DNA from: Tamarix chinensis | Taxonomy: Eukaryota > Streptophyta > Magnoliopsida > Caryophyllales > Tamaricaceae | Direction: 5' to 3' | Assembly: GCA_030549775.1 (NCBI GenBank) | Contig: CM060181.1 | Location: 59,517,701 to 59,581,700 of the forward strand | DNA length: 64,000 bases | Part shown: positions 23,965-35,989 of the stretch, one piece after another | Layout of the letters: each line of letters begins with the position of its first letter | Numbering within the stretch: position 1 is the stretch's first letter | Made by a program: the position numbers and the translations under genes | Notes under the pieces: model-generated | The model's database searches: none | What the model saw: only the letters and a program-made list of their open reading frames with translations | What the model was told of the DNA's origin: nothing

Positions 23965-24310
23965 TCTGACCGATCAACTGGTCTCCACGACTGATCAAAT
24001 GGTCCATTAGAGTTGGTCTGTAAGTTCAGTGCTCTTGGTCTCAGATTAAAACCATCAATTAATTTGACTAAATCCATCGATTGGTTCCTTGAATGGTTGA
24101 TTGGTTGAGTCAACCCATCGGTTGGTTGGTTTGTGACCCTAGTAGTCTGAGCCTCGGTTTAGATACATCGACTAGTTTAACCAAATAGATCAATTGGTTA
24201 TAAGAAAAATCAACTGGTGGAGTTTATTGATCAATTGATTCATCGCCACCAGGAATATTGGCAGCACTCTAATCGATCAACTAGTCTGCGAGACAGAGTG
24301 GCTGGTCAGC
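23965..24310 (+). repeat. Array of degenerate CCAATCGACTGG-like motifs in L2
   Basis: Many variants of a short motif, roughly 'accaatcgactggtttgacc', recur every 20-60 bp (for example GATCAACTGGTC, CATCGGTTGGTTGG, GATCAATTGATTC). The motif is partly palindromic (CCAATCGATTGG). Similar arrays occur in every long L2 copy, in the matching orientation. Confidence 0.7.
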
Positions 24311-25209
24311 GAGACCCATTGACTAGTCTTAGCTAGTTTTTCTTTTCTTTCTTATTTCTCCTCAAATGTGATATTTTTAGTTTATCATGCTTTGATAATG
24401 GCCTAAGGTTCTATTAGCTATAATTTTACCTATATTAATGGGGCTTAATTGATGGATTAAAGTTAGTAAAGAGAAAATTGATCCTAGTATGATCAAGGTT
24501 GACCTTAACTTAGCAATTGGGCATTTCTCTTAACCATAACATGAGTAGATGATTACATGGTAAGAGAAAATGGATATTCCATATGTCTGGTGCTTATGTA
24601 ATGAATCATAAAGATGGATAAAAGACTTCAACTTATATCTTGTACATTTTGGTAAGGCTACCATGAGCATGTTGTGTGGGTCTTGCTCATACTATGACTA
24701 ATATGATTGTGGTAGATTGGTTTTCTCAATATTTTTGCATACTAATGGGGTTAATAGCCTTGTGTGTAATGTGGGGTAGGCATTGAGGTATCTATATTAC
24801 GTTAGATGCAACAATAGCACCGCATTTTTCATAAGATTATCTTGTATTTCTACTTCTATAAGGTCTTCACAACAAAAATTTTTGTAGTGAAAAATTGGGG
24901 CATTATAGAAAAATGCCTAAATATCAAGGATAACATAAGGCTATATAATCCAACGCACACAAAATACTAGTTTCAGCAACAATGTAGTATGCAGTTCGAA
25001 GGGGAGATTATCTAGCCTAATAGGACTATATATCAAACATGATCTACTAGTAAAACAACGAAGCCAACTCTAGATACCTCTTTACTAAGACCTTATAATG
25101 AACCTTAAATGTAATGAATCCCTATGCAATAGAGTTATTAGAGGCATGAAAGTGGCTGAGGAGAAGTATTCACCTCAATTTGATATCCAATTACACTAAT
25201 GATAGGATG

Positions 25210-25960
25210 TTGGAACATTAGAATGTTTAATGACCCTCTAAAGCATAGTGAAGATGGATAAAGAATAATAAGTTAGCATTAGTGGTTATAGTGGAGACCA
25301 GAATAAAAGACCAAAATTTTCATAAAGAGCATAACAACCTTATCTCAAGATGGAAGTGGGCCACCAATAATCAATATCACTCTAATAGGCGTACATGGGT
25401 TGGATGGTTGGAAAATACTTGACAAACCTTTACCAATGCAATGTGTGATCAGGTAATTCTTATGAAAGTAAAAAGAAAAAATGGGACTGATTTGTTTTAT
25501 GTGTGCATCATATATGCCTATAATATTGGAGCATAAAGGAAGGAGTTGTGGTAGTGGCTACATGATAATCAAGTGACTAATGACCCATGGATACTAATGG
25601 GTGATTTCAGTGTAGTCCTTCATGGAAATGAAAAGAATCAAGTAAGACTCCAAGGAGTTCCAAAACTGGTTACAGCAACTCTATCTTGATGACCTTAAAT
25701 ATTCCGAAGTGCATTTCACTTGGAATAATAGACAAGATGCATAAGATAGAATTTCTTGCAAACTAGACAGATTTATTTGTAATTAGAAGTGGATAGAGGT
25801 TTTTGAAGGTTCAAATGCTCACTTTCATGCACCTTTCTTCTCAAATCATGCATCTATGGAAGTGAACTTGAATCACCTCACTCAAACAGGGCCAAAACCT
25901 TTTAGATTCTTCAATATGTGGGTCTCAGACCCTAACTTTTAGAAGAGAGTCCAAGCTTTA
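25210..25960 (+). pseudogene. LINE ORF2 endonuclease domain remnant (APE-type)
   Basis: In life this domain nicks target DNA to prime reverse transcription. Visible pieces are a SWNIRG-like start ('WNIRMFNDPLK', about 25213), 'PWILMGDFSVVL' (about 25585-25620) and 'FSNHASMEVNL' (about 25836-25868). The family consensus has GDFN and SDH. Here the N is S and the D before H is N, so two catalytic positions are lost, besides several stops and frameshifts. Confidence 0.85.
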
Positions 25961-26489
25961 TGGGGGTAATGTTGTAGGAAACCTAAGTTGCAACAAGTGT
26001 GGGCAATGCTGAAACAACTTAAGAACCCATTAAAATAGCTCAATAAAGAGAAATTTGGTAGAATAGCTTGATGAGTATAAAATGCAAGACAAATACTAGA
26101 TACCACTCAAACCTACTTGGATGCTTCTCCCAATGATGCAAATATGATTCTATTAAAGAAAAAACAAAGGAAAGAATTATACTTCCAGACCAAATGTGAA
26201 GAAAGCTTCTTGGCTCAGAAGTCAATAATTAGCTAGCTCAAACTAGGAGATAATAATTCTAAATATTTCCACTCGAGTATAAAAAAAAGGTAGAGTTCAA
26301 ATTGAGTCCACTCAGTTACAGATGCAAATGGACAAACTCATACTTCTCCATCAGGTATTGTTTGCACTTTCTAGGAGCTCTTCCAACAACTACAAGGTAC
26401 CACTGCTCCCACCTCTAGGGAAATGTCTTTAGAAATTATTTAGTAGGGACTATTATTACCTACTAAAGCAAATAGGGACTTATTAAAAA

Positions 26490-27605
26490 TAGTCACAGAG
26501 GAGGAGGTTAAGGAAGCACTGGCAGCTATATGCAATGATAAAGCCCCTGGTCCAGATGGGTACAATGCTTTCTTCTACAAATAAACTTGGAACATTATTG
26601 GGGAAGATATTTGGCATATAGTTAGAGATTTTTTTATTATTAGAGAAAATCCTACTGCAATCAACATGATCTCACTGAATGTTATTCCAAAGGTGCCTAA
26701 TGTTAATGGGCTAAGATATTACAAACTTGCTATAACACCTTATACAAATTGATTACCAAAGTAATAACTCAAAGAATGAAACCCTAGCTACCTAGAATTG
26801 TAGGTGATGCAAAAGCTGCTTTTATAATAGGAAGATCCATAGGGATAATATCCTACTAGCCTTAGAGCTAGTTCTTAGGTATTAAAATAATCATTTATCT
26901 CCTCGATGCATGATAAAGTTAGACATGAAAAAAGCTTATGATTCTATAAGCTAGAAATTCCTGGAGAAGCTTTTACTAAGCTTAAATTTTCTAATACAAT
27001 TCGTTAAGGTCATCATGAGCTGTATAACAAAAGTGAGCTACTCTTTGCTCCTAAATGGAGTCTTACACCCTCCATTTAAAGCAAAAAAAAATGGTTTGAG
27101 GCAAGGTGATCCCATGTCACCCTATTTTTTTGTGCTTGTGATGGAATAATTCCACTAAACACTAGGAACTTTGTGGAAAAATCAGCAATTCCATCCACAC
27201 CCAAAATGCAGAAGGTTAAGCTAATCTCACTCCTATTTGCTAATGACATTTTTTCATTTAGTAGGGGTGATATATCTCCGATGATGATCTTTTTGACACA
27301 TTTATGAAGCTTTCAAAGGTAACAAGACTACAACGTAATACTCATAATAGTTTCATTTACTATGGGGGCTCAGTGGACACAAATATCAAGCAAGAACTGG
27401 ATAGACTACTGCATATTCTACGAGGGCTTCTATTAGTTAGATATTTAGGGCTACTGCTATCGATATGCACTTTAAAAGTAGTGGAATATCAAGAAAAACT
27501 AGAGAAGTTCATTGCAAGACTCAATACATTGAACAACAGATATCTAAGTTATGCAGGAAGACTGCAACTAGTTAAAATAGTCCTATTTGGAATCCAAGCC
27601 TATTG
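26490..27605 (+). pseudogene. LINE ORF2 reverse transcriptase remnant
   Basis: RT motifs in order: DKAPGPDGYNAFFYK (about 26537-26581, ending in a stop), KLDMKKAYDSI (about 26920-26950), NGLRQGDPMSPYFFVLVME (about 27092-27148), LFANDIF (about 27233-27253), then a thumb region with RYLGLLLS and LSYAGRLQLVK (open frame 27304-27606). The catalytic FADD motif reads FAND, so the first aspartate is lost. Several stops and at least one frameshift (A-run near 27083) separate the pieces. The 100-aa open frame at 27304-27606 is only a fragment of this domain. Confidence 0.9.
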
Positions 27606-28112
27606 AAGCCTTATGTATCTAATGCCAAATAATATGATTGCAGACATTAATGCAAAATGTAGAGCTTTTCTCTAGAGCGGAAATGGATAAAACACAAAGA
27701 AATGTCCTATAGCCTGAGATACAATCTACAAGCTTAAACAATAAGGTAAACTTGGTTTGTTTAATCTAGAATGGTGGAATATGGCAAGATGTGGTAGACT
27801 GCTCTAGAATGTGTAAATAAAGAAAGATACTATGTGAGTGAGATGAATACACAAATACTAAATGAAAGGTAGAGACCTATGGAATATACCACTATCCGTA
27901 TCTACATCATGGTATTTCAAGAGACTTTTGAAAATTAGAAAGAAGACAAAGCCTGTAATCCATATTAATGCATAAACCCAAGAAGGAGATCAATGGACTA
28001 CAACATTTTGAGGGTTTATAATGCATTGAGAAATACTAGTGAAAGGGTAAGATGATACAAGGTAGTATGGAATCCTATCATTATTCCCAAATAGAATTTT
28101 CACCTATAATTT

Positions 28113-28337
28113 GTGACCCACAAATGGTTATTTACCAAAGATAAAATGATATCCATAGGTTTAAATGTGGAATATAAATGTGTACTATGTCTAGCAGATA
28201 AAGAATTAGTGGAACACTTATTCTTTGAATGTGGATATTACCAACAAGTCTGGTTGCCTTTAATTGGGAAATTTAGGTGTGAGCATGATGTAATCTCTTT
28301 CAGAAGAGTGTGGCAATGGATGGAAAGAGGTGGTTAA
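28113..28337 (+). pseudogene. LINE ORF2 C-terminal zinc-binding domain (zf-RVT-like) remnant
   Basis: The 74-residue frame carries CVLC and EHLFFEC about 15 residues apart, followed by VW. This is the C-x2-C...H-x4-C pattern typical of the reverse-transcriptase-associated zinc finger at the end of plant LINE ORF2. The pattern is intact, but the frame is cut off from the RT domain by upstream stops. Confidence 0.8.
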
Positions 28338-29763
28338 GTTCCTGTTCAGAGAAATCATAGAATTTTCCCTCAAGAAAGACATGATCCACAACAGGTTTGT
28401 AGATCAATTATGAAGGAAAAAGCCATTAGAACAACCAGTATGACCCATTGTAAATCATATAGTTCATTAGTGGCCCATGTTGATAAATTGAGATAGAATT
28501 CAATGGTGTGATGAGCCTTATGGTATACTTTATGATCCAGTTTTAGAAGTAAATATTTCAATTACTTACCAAAAAAAACATAAGGCTAGAAGTTAGGAAA
28601 TTAACCAAGGAAAATCTAAGGTAAAGCAAAATGGAAAATACCAAAAACCAAAGCAAATCTAAGGCTTCAAGTTGCGTGGGAGAGTGGCAAAAGTGGTGGT
28701 GAATTGTGTGAATGGAAGACACCACAAGGGATGGGCTACATGAGGTCCTCATGTTGGTGGATGGGATTGACGTGAGTGTTTAACGCAAGGGAGTGGGTAT
28801 AATGTGAATAATTAATGTAAAAGGTGTTAGTGCTTCATGGGAATGGTGGTGTTGGTGGAAGTGGAACCAAAGGAGAGGTAGGTGGTTGGTGCTAGGTTGT
28901 GTAAAAATACTGCAAAGGGCACAATAGTGCACAAAATGGTTCATGGCTTGGCAAAGAAGGGTGCATGGGTTACATGAAGAAGGATGCATCACTTTGCGAT
29001 CAACGAAGCTAAAAATAGCTTGGTGTAGGGTGACAATGCATATTAAACCAATGGAGGGGTGATTAATGGAATGTTAGATGGTCATTGGTCTCTATAGGAT
29101 ATGGAGGTGCTCTTTCATTGGTTATGGTGGATGGTGGTGCTCATGATGGCTAAATGAAACCAGAAAAAAAAAATTAAAGGAAGGAGAATGAAAGAGAGGA
29201 GTTGGTCGAGGTTGGCTGAAAAAATATGAACAAAATGGAAGGGAAGAGTGAAGAGAAGGGGATATTAATATGGGAAATGGGCACATATGCAAAAAAAGAA
29301 GCATGGCCAAAGTTCTAGAATTAGGGAGGTATGGTCTAGCAGTTTCCATGTGATATAAGCTGGGGAAGGAAAAGGATGTGGAGTATTGAGGCTGTTGCAA
29401 GCTGCAGACTAGGTTGGTGGGGCAGATGCAGGGATAGGAAATGGAAACCATGCCGGAGGAGGATTAGCCTAAAAGTAAAAAGGAGAAGGCGGATTGAGAG
29501 AGGAAGAGAAAGAAAAGGAAATAGAAAAAAGGGAAAAGAAAGAAAAGAAATTTATAGTTAGGATTAGAAATAGGTGTAAATTTAAAATTAATAAACTAGT
29601 GTAAAATTAATTTATCAATCATTTAGAGTTAGGGTTAGGTTAAAATATTAATTAACTATAATTAGGTTTACAATTATGTTTATATTTAAGATTAAGAAAT
29701 TAGATTCAGATCAAAAAAATCAATTACTCGAGATAAGGTGTAGGTTAAAATTTGGGGTATTAA

Positions 29764-30690
29764 AGTTGATCATGGTATACATAAATTAAATCATGAATTC
29801 ATGTGATGCATCATACTCATGCTTGAATTCATACAACAAAAGAGACATTACCACTTAATCACTAAACACATAATCGAAAGATAACGGTAAATAGACACCC
29901 AGTAAAAAAACCATACACAAGAATAGGGAATGTCTGACACAACCAATCTAATGGCAAGATAGATACTAAACATGAATTATACTAATGATATGAGATAACC
30001 TAAGGATTTTTCTATAATAAAGTCCATACTGGGGTGATCATATATTTCCAATTACTCAGTCACAATGATTAAAAAATCATACTGAATTGGATAGTTCAAT
30101 TGATCTGACTAGGTAACGTGTCGTCCGCTCGTTTGAAACTACCCAGTTTAAAAATTAGCATACCGATAGGAACAAATCAAATTGGGCTGGTTTAACTTAC
30201 TACACCCTAAATTTCATTGTTTATGCTATAGGGAAAAAATAAAGGGTGAATGAATCAGTCAGACTAGTTGAATAGGGACTAGATCACGTTATAGAGGCTA
30301 TTTTTTGGATAAAAGCATTTTTTAACCATCCCATGGTTGAACTAATTGGACCGTGTATCAGGAGGTATAACAGGCCAATTTTTGATTTGGTTTTTGAAGC
30401 AATAATTAGTCACTTGAGTTCAAGTGCCTTAGATCTTATAATTTAATCATTAATGCGTTATTCATTCATTAACCTTCAATTAGAACATAATGGTGCATCA
30501 CTTTTCATACTCATCATTACATTATTTACCATTATCTTACAATTCTTATCATGTGGGCAACCATTGTATCATTTATTATATGAAATATTCACAAAATGTG
30601 TAAAACTAATGATATTATCAATTTATCACTTATAAGAATTCAATCGAACATGTTCTTAACATGAAATTAATCCTTGATATACATGTGTTA
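29764..30690. other. Unassigned A+T-rich DNA
   Basis: No coding domain recognised. One 'ctacaccctaaatttc' near 30202 could be a decayed LTR start. The rest does not align convincingly with L1-L4. Confidence 0.4.
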
Positions 30691-32502
30691 AGAAATTTGA
30701 AATTAGGTTAGGGGACCAAATCTTCAAAAGGTAACTCCTATTATCTCACTTTTCAATTATTTTTCCTTACCTCTCTCCTCTTATTTTTCTAGCTAGATCT
30801 AATGATATTATCATGCAAGAGTAAATAAGTATGTTTTCTTCTTGCCTTACCATGCTTTTTATCTTCTTTACTCTTCATAGATGAGTTTATTTGGCTTTTG
30901 CATTCAAGTTTTTGTCTTTCCTTGCCAACTTTGCACCTGAGCACTTTTTGGCCTAAAATTTTCCATCCCGTTTGATACTAGTTGATCGAATTTAAAGAGG
31001 GGATAGGGTGATCCTACCTTTTAAGCCTCATACCTTTCATTCCAACCAAAATATTATAAGTGTGGTTGTTAGCTTACCCTATTCTATTCTTCCTCTCCTC
31101 TCCATTGAAATCTATCAATTCTCTTTATTATCAGATTCTAATCAATTTTCCTTTCTATAATCCTTTATCTAAATCTCTTTTGACTAACTAAAACAAAAGA
31201 AGATTATATTTAGAAGAAAGTTTAAAGTTTAAGCCACTTAACGCATGGTTGTTTAAAGTATTGGGAGGAGTTTGAGTATTTTATTTGTTTTATCTAATTT
31301 GTAAGATTTGTTTTGGTTTAGTTTTGAAGAAAAATGAAGTTTTACTGAGTTTGAACTTGTGATTTTCAAAGGTGCACAATGATTTGAACTTTCAAGTTAG
31401 AAGAAGGTTTTTCCTTCTTTTGTGGGTTTTTGCCAAGCTTGGGCTTAAGGTTCATTAATGCTTACCTTATTGTAAGGTTAATGGATTATGTGTCATTTGG
31501 TTGATTTATTTTCTAATAAGTGTGCATGAAAGCATGTGTTTTGGTATACTTTGGTGAATATGAGCATGTGTGGTTAAATATGTGAAGTATGGGTAGATGA
31601 TCATAAAAATATTTTACCATGCTTTCTTATTAAACATGATGCATATTACAAAGTGTTGGAGTATGTCATAAGGTTTTATAGCCTTATGATGAACTTTTGA
31701 ATTGTTAGGAATGATTTTTAGTGTTTTAATGAGATATAAAGAATATTAAGTATCAACCACTTTGGATACATGGTTTTGAAGTGTTGGAAAATATGTATGT
31801 AGGTTGGATGATAATTGTTTTGTATTATAAATGCATGATATAGATTTATAATAAGTTTTGGTTGTGTTTTAAATGAACTAGTCAACTGGTTAGGGCCAAA
31901 ACTAGTTAGATAGTTAATTTACTTTGTATTTGTTCTTTTTGACCAAAAATTAGTCAATTTTTTAAGGACTTAACTAGTTAAATCACCACACAAATGGACC
32001 TATTAGTCTTAAAAGCAATCATTTGGTTTCATTGTCTTAGCTACTTTGATTTTTGTCATGGAACCAGACTAATTCATTAGCTTTGTGGGATTAATCCACT
32101 AGTTCAATGGGATACATTGTAATATTTTGTGGGTTACCCTCATAGGTTTAACTATAACTTGGACTTTATGCTTGAGCTTTAACCTTGACTTTAAATTACA
32201 ACTAAATGTAAGAATAATTATACTAAGTAATAGCATTGGATGATTATGTTTGGTGTTATCACTCTAAACACCATATCTTGGAATAATTAGTTAGTGTTTG
32301 GTGTTATTACTCTAAAACACTCATAATGGGAATAATGGATAATATATGTGGTGGAATTTGATTAGTGTGGTGTGTTGGCATTTTGTGTGATATGTGCTTT
32401 TGAATAATAAGGGACCAATTAATTAAAGACAAGCAAGCACTATAATAGGTCTAAATTATCTAGTACTTGATTAACTATCAACGATTAGTTGATTTTGATC
32501 AC

Positions 32503-32581
<79 letters not shown>

Positions 32582-33620
32582 CATCTACGTTTGGGTAGGG
32601 TCTAAGATGTCTCGATGCCTTTCCTACTCTATACATTGATAATGTACTAGGGATTACAGCAATTAAGGGTATGATAACCTAATGAGTTTTACTTGGCTTC
32701 GACCGGACTTCCACTTGGTCTCTTAAATAAATCCCATGGGTATTGAGGGACCATGGGAGATAATCTATCCCATTAATTGAGATGTAAGTAAATGTGTCAA
32801 CCGTGTGATCCCAATCTTATAATGATATTAAAATGGAATGAGTCTTTATGCTTTCTTTATATGATGCTTATCATATGTTATAAGGTTGGTGTGATCTGTG
32901 ATCCCTTACTTGGAAATAATGTATGAATATAAGTATGATGTTACACTCATGCCTTGTTCTTATTTCCATGCATATTATTCAACATGTTTCCCAAGATGAT
33001 CACATGTATGTGTAAGTATACTAAACATTATATATCATACGTATGTCGTGGGGTGAGTATAGTATGTGTGTATGGTATAACATAGCTGGTATGACCTTGC
33101 ATACACCATGAATCTCATAATAGTGTATTCTTGGCATATTTGGTATGTTTAGCATTAATTTGTACCTTTCATGGTCACCTATTTATTCAATGAGAAAGAT
33201 ACATCATGTAGGATGTATATAATAACCAATGAGTGGCCCTTCCTTCTTGATGTAGTTGGTTGCTTAGGGTTTGGAGAGTAGGTAGTTTGGTGTTGGATTT
33301 GTATCATATTAGTATTGTGTAATCCTTAATGTGTATTAAAACCATTATCTATCTTTGTATTCCACATTATTTCACAAGTATGCTTTAGATTTGTACAACA
33401 TTAACACTTTTAATTATATTAAATATCTAAATAAGTTAGTTCATGTTATTTAAGCTTTAGGTGGATGAATAACTTAATCTTATATATAACATGGGATGGA
33501 TGGTGGGATGTCTATCATATTTAGGTATGATGGTGACACCACATCTTTCTTGTGTCTATCTAAACAAATTATGCATTACTTTAAATAAAAGTAAACATTT
33601 CAATCATAAAAAATAAGGTT
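30691..33620 (+). repeat. Plus-strand L2 LTR, diverged, 5' boundary unclear
   Basis: Leader-like pyrimidine-rich sequence near 31080-31200 resembles 56760-56860. CCAACTGGTT-type motifs occur at 31875-32110, and the 3' landmark near 33500-33620 is 'ggtgacaccacatctttc...gttacgcc'. The landmark order matches L2. The 5' end could not be fixed. It contains the (TTA)n at 32504-32580. Confidence 0.5.
32504..32580. repeat. (TTA)n microsatellite
   Basis: About 26 uninterrupted TTA/ATT units inside an L2 copy. Confidence 0.95.
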
Positions 33621-33840
33621 GTTACGCCTATACCTATAGCCTTTCATGTGCATGTTAACCTTAACATTACAATATAGGAGTTTCCATCCATGTTATATGT
33701 TTGGAATGTGTATAGAGTGCCAAGTTATGAATATTTAAGAAGGGGAGAAACCTGCTTCATTTTATTATGATTGTAATACCTTAATATTAGGTCCATTAAT
33801 TTAGTTAATTCTTGTGTTTGATTGTGATTTAAGTGTGTTA
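33621..33840 (+). repeat. L2 5' end fragment (33774-33840) with short unassigned flank
   Basis: 'TAATACCTTAATATTAGG' followed by 'gtgtttgattgtgatttaagtgtgtta' resembles the starts of plus-strand L2 near 22280-22350 and 55890-55970. It is cut off at 33840, where an L1-like fragment begins. Confidence 0.45.
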
Positions 33841-34637
33841 GTGTAGCATCTCAGTCCTCAAAACCCTAACTTGTTTGGGATTTTTTTCATTAAAATAAAA
33901 TATAGTATTTTGTAAATTTATTAAACCATCTAATGAAATAGAAACCCCTATTTTAATGCTGAAATAGTTTGTTTCTATTTCTTAACCACTTCTCACAAGT
34001 TCATTTTTATGTGATCTTCTTAGCCACTTTTAGCTATAAGATTTATTTCGGATCCTTCTATTTTTTTTTTGAGCTATTTATATTTTTTTAGGTCTCCTAG
34101 CCTATTTTAAAATTTTAATTGATGATCTCTACGAAAAAAGTACTATTCACATCTATTTCAGTTGTTTCTATGTTTTTAAGCCCCAAAGCATCCCTTTTAA
34201 CTATCTAAAATTTATGAAACTTCAGATATCATTATATTTTGGAATTAATAAGATAAAAATGGTTTGGAAATATTAATTTATTATTTTTATAATTTTTGGA
34301 ATTTATTTCTTTCATTTAGAGTGTAATTTCCTCTCAAAACTCTCATTTTAGCATCTATAAATATTCTAACTTTTGTAAAACTTCATTTTAGCTTTCCATG
34401 CATCACAAACCAAGCAAAACCAAGGGTCATGATGAACCAAGGTGGTCACCATTCACCCACAACCATAAAATATCAAGCCTTGTTCTTTTGGCAGTGTACC
34501 ATTATACTTCTAATTAGGGAACTACAATATCTTCTAACCTTTGTCATTTGACCTTATCTTACCCCACCTCATCATCTTCAATCGCTAAACTCCATCTTCC
34601 TTCTACCTTTGGTGGTACAACCATCATCACTTCATCA
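33841..34637 (+). repeat. L1-related LTR 5' portion with TATA box, truncated
   Basis: Starts GTGTAGCATCTCAG. Carries the 'gaaaaaagtactattcaca' block also found near 4700, and a TATAAATA at 34356-34363, then a leader rich in CCA/CAT. It stops abruptly where minus-strand L2 #2 begins. No 3' half. Confidence 0.5.
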
Positions 34638-35367
34638 TGTAACATCGCCATTGTTGACTACTTAAAATTTTCATTTTAAATATAATTATTAAAACGTAAA
34701 TATGGAAAATACTGCTAAGAAAAATGGGATATTACCATCACACTTAATATTGGATAGACGTCCTACCATTTGTCAAACACTCAATCAACCAAACAAAAGA
34801 AATAAAGTGCAAAAAAATATAGTATAAAAATATGATAAGAGTTAGGGATTACAAAACCAAGACCATATAAAACCCAAACATACTAAAATACATAAAGTGT
34901 TCATAGAAATGGGATGACATAGATAAAAATCTAGGTCTCTCAAAGACAAACCAAAACACAACCCCTGGAACATCCATGCTTGCATTCCAAAAGCCCAAGA
35001 CATAACTTTTTTAGATACTAGTTTCCTTCTACTACATGTATAAAGTCATTTGTTCATGGAATTGAGTAAGAGATTAATTAACTAAGCATGTTAATACGTT
35101 GCATAAGGTCATAATAGGCAAAAAAAGTCATAATAGAACACATTCTCATGGTTATGCAATAACATGACAACTCACGTGCTTTATAATCATAATATTCTCA
35201 ACATGGTACCCTACACATGCATATGGAAATAGATGACATCATGCTCAATGATTGATATGAACATATGCAAATTTCATGCTACACAACAAGTGTATAAAAT
35301 TCATGGTTTATCATGCTTACTACAAAGTTCAAGCATAATAGAAAACAACATAGGAACAAGTGAAGTG

Positions 35368-35918
35368 TGTTGGGGATCAATACCAATTCAGAAAAATAAG
35401 ATCTAATTTGAATCAATTAGAACACACAAGAATTGAGAAGAGAAGAACACTCAAGAACACATACTGGGGAAACAGATGATCTTATTGATGTGAAGTAATT
35501 GTGATTACAAAGAGAATCAAAGAAATCCTCACCTAAATCACTCAATTCACCAAGGAATTATAAGATAACTCAAAAGAAGAGAAGAGGACAACGCTATGCT
35601 AATTAGGGTTCTAATTACATGGTATTTAAACTGCATGAGACTGTCACAAACATGGACCCCTCGTATTTCTTGCGTACTTTGATAGTCTTCAGTATTTTGG
35701 CTATAACTTCTTTGTTTAATCTCAAATTGAGCTCATTTTTAATTCGTTGGAAAATTAACAGAAAGACTATAACTTTTATGTTCAACACTTTTCCAAATGC
35801 AAGGTTAAATCTTCACATCTTTACAACACAACTCACGGTTCTACTCAAAATTCTCTTGAAACACATCACACATCAATCCAAGCTATTATAAACACAAAAT
35901 AAGAGTCACAAGCTCACA
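35368..35918 (-). repeat. Ty1/copia 3' LTR
   Basis: 551 bp, TG...CA on both strands (plus strand: TGTTGGGGATC at 35368, ...AGCTCACA at 35918). It matches 39954-40480. Its TATA position (35623-35630, plus TATTTAAA) has decayed compared with TATAAATA in the 5' LTR. Confidence 0.9.
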
Positions 35919-35932
35919 ATTCTCCACATTGA
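35919..35932 (-). promoter_or_regulatory. Ty1/copia polypurine tract region
   Basis: On the minus strand, AATGTGGAGAAT directly abuts the TG start of the 3' LTR, as usual for the plus-strand primer of plant copia elements. Confidence 0.65.
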
Positions 35933-35989
35933 TGACGTTATTGAATTATTTAGCACCAAGAATACAAAAGACCATCTGTAAAAATATCT

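Larger units (their letters stand above)
22276..24907 (+). mobile_element. Plus-strand L2 LTR nested in L2 #1
   Basis: Starts with a degenerate AATACCCCACTTTTTAGGG and ends with a degenerate TTGGGGCATTATA. A TATA box lies at 23000, with a pyrimidine-rich leader after it, arrays of the CCAATCGACTGG-like motif, and the 3' 'gttagatgcaacaatagcaccg' landmark near 24800. The sequence on both sides is minus-strand L2. Terminal bases are decayed, so the boundaries and any target duplication (A-rich on both sides) are uncertain. About 2.6 kb, no coding content. Confidence 0.65.
24944..28576 (+). mobile_element. LINE (plant L1-type non-LTR retrotransposon), degenerate and 5'-truncated
   Basis: Non-LTR element of 3,633 bp ending in an 8-A tail. 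It is flanked by a 12-bp direct repeat AACATAAGGCTA at 24932-24943 and 28577-28588; the first two A's may belong to the tail. Parts in order: endonuclease remnant (about 25210-25960), reverse transcriptase remnant (26490-27605), and a C-terminal zinc-finger-like domain (28113-28337). This is the ORF2 order of plant LINEs. ORF1 is absent, so the copy is 5'-truncated. Stops and frameshifts occur throughout. It inserted into minus-strand L2 #1. Confidence 0.9.
14049..29763 (-). mobile_element. Minus-strand L2 LTR (#1), split by three insertions
   Basis: Host sequence lies at 14049-14983, 20904-22275, 24908-24943 and 28577-29763, about 3.5 kb together. Its 3' end, read on plus, is TATAGCACCCCTAAATTTTAC at 14049, and its 5' end is at ...TTTGGGGTATTA, 29763. 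Removing L1 copy 2 restores 'caataaactatgtactgagtaaagg'. That matches the intact minus-strand L2 at about 57830-57850 and confirms the nesting. The total length fits the intact plus copy at 58242-61674. No coding content. The junction with the plus-strand L2 at 22276-24907 is less sharp. Confidence 0.7.

Noticed and set aside
27304..27606. 100-aa open frame as an independent gene
   Set aside because: It is the thumb region of the LINE reverse transcriptase, separated from the rest by stops.
32504..32580. Regular short repeats as a CRISPR-like array
   Set aside because: Pure TTA microsatellite without spacers, in plant-type transposon DNA.
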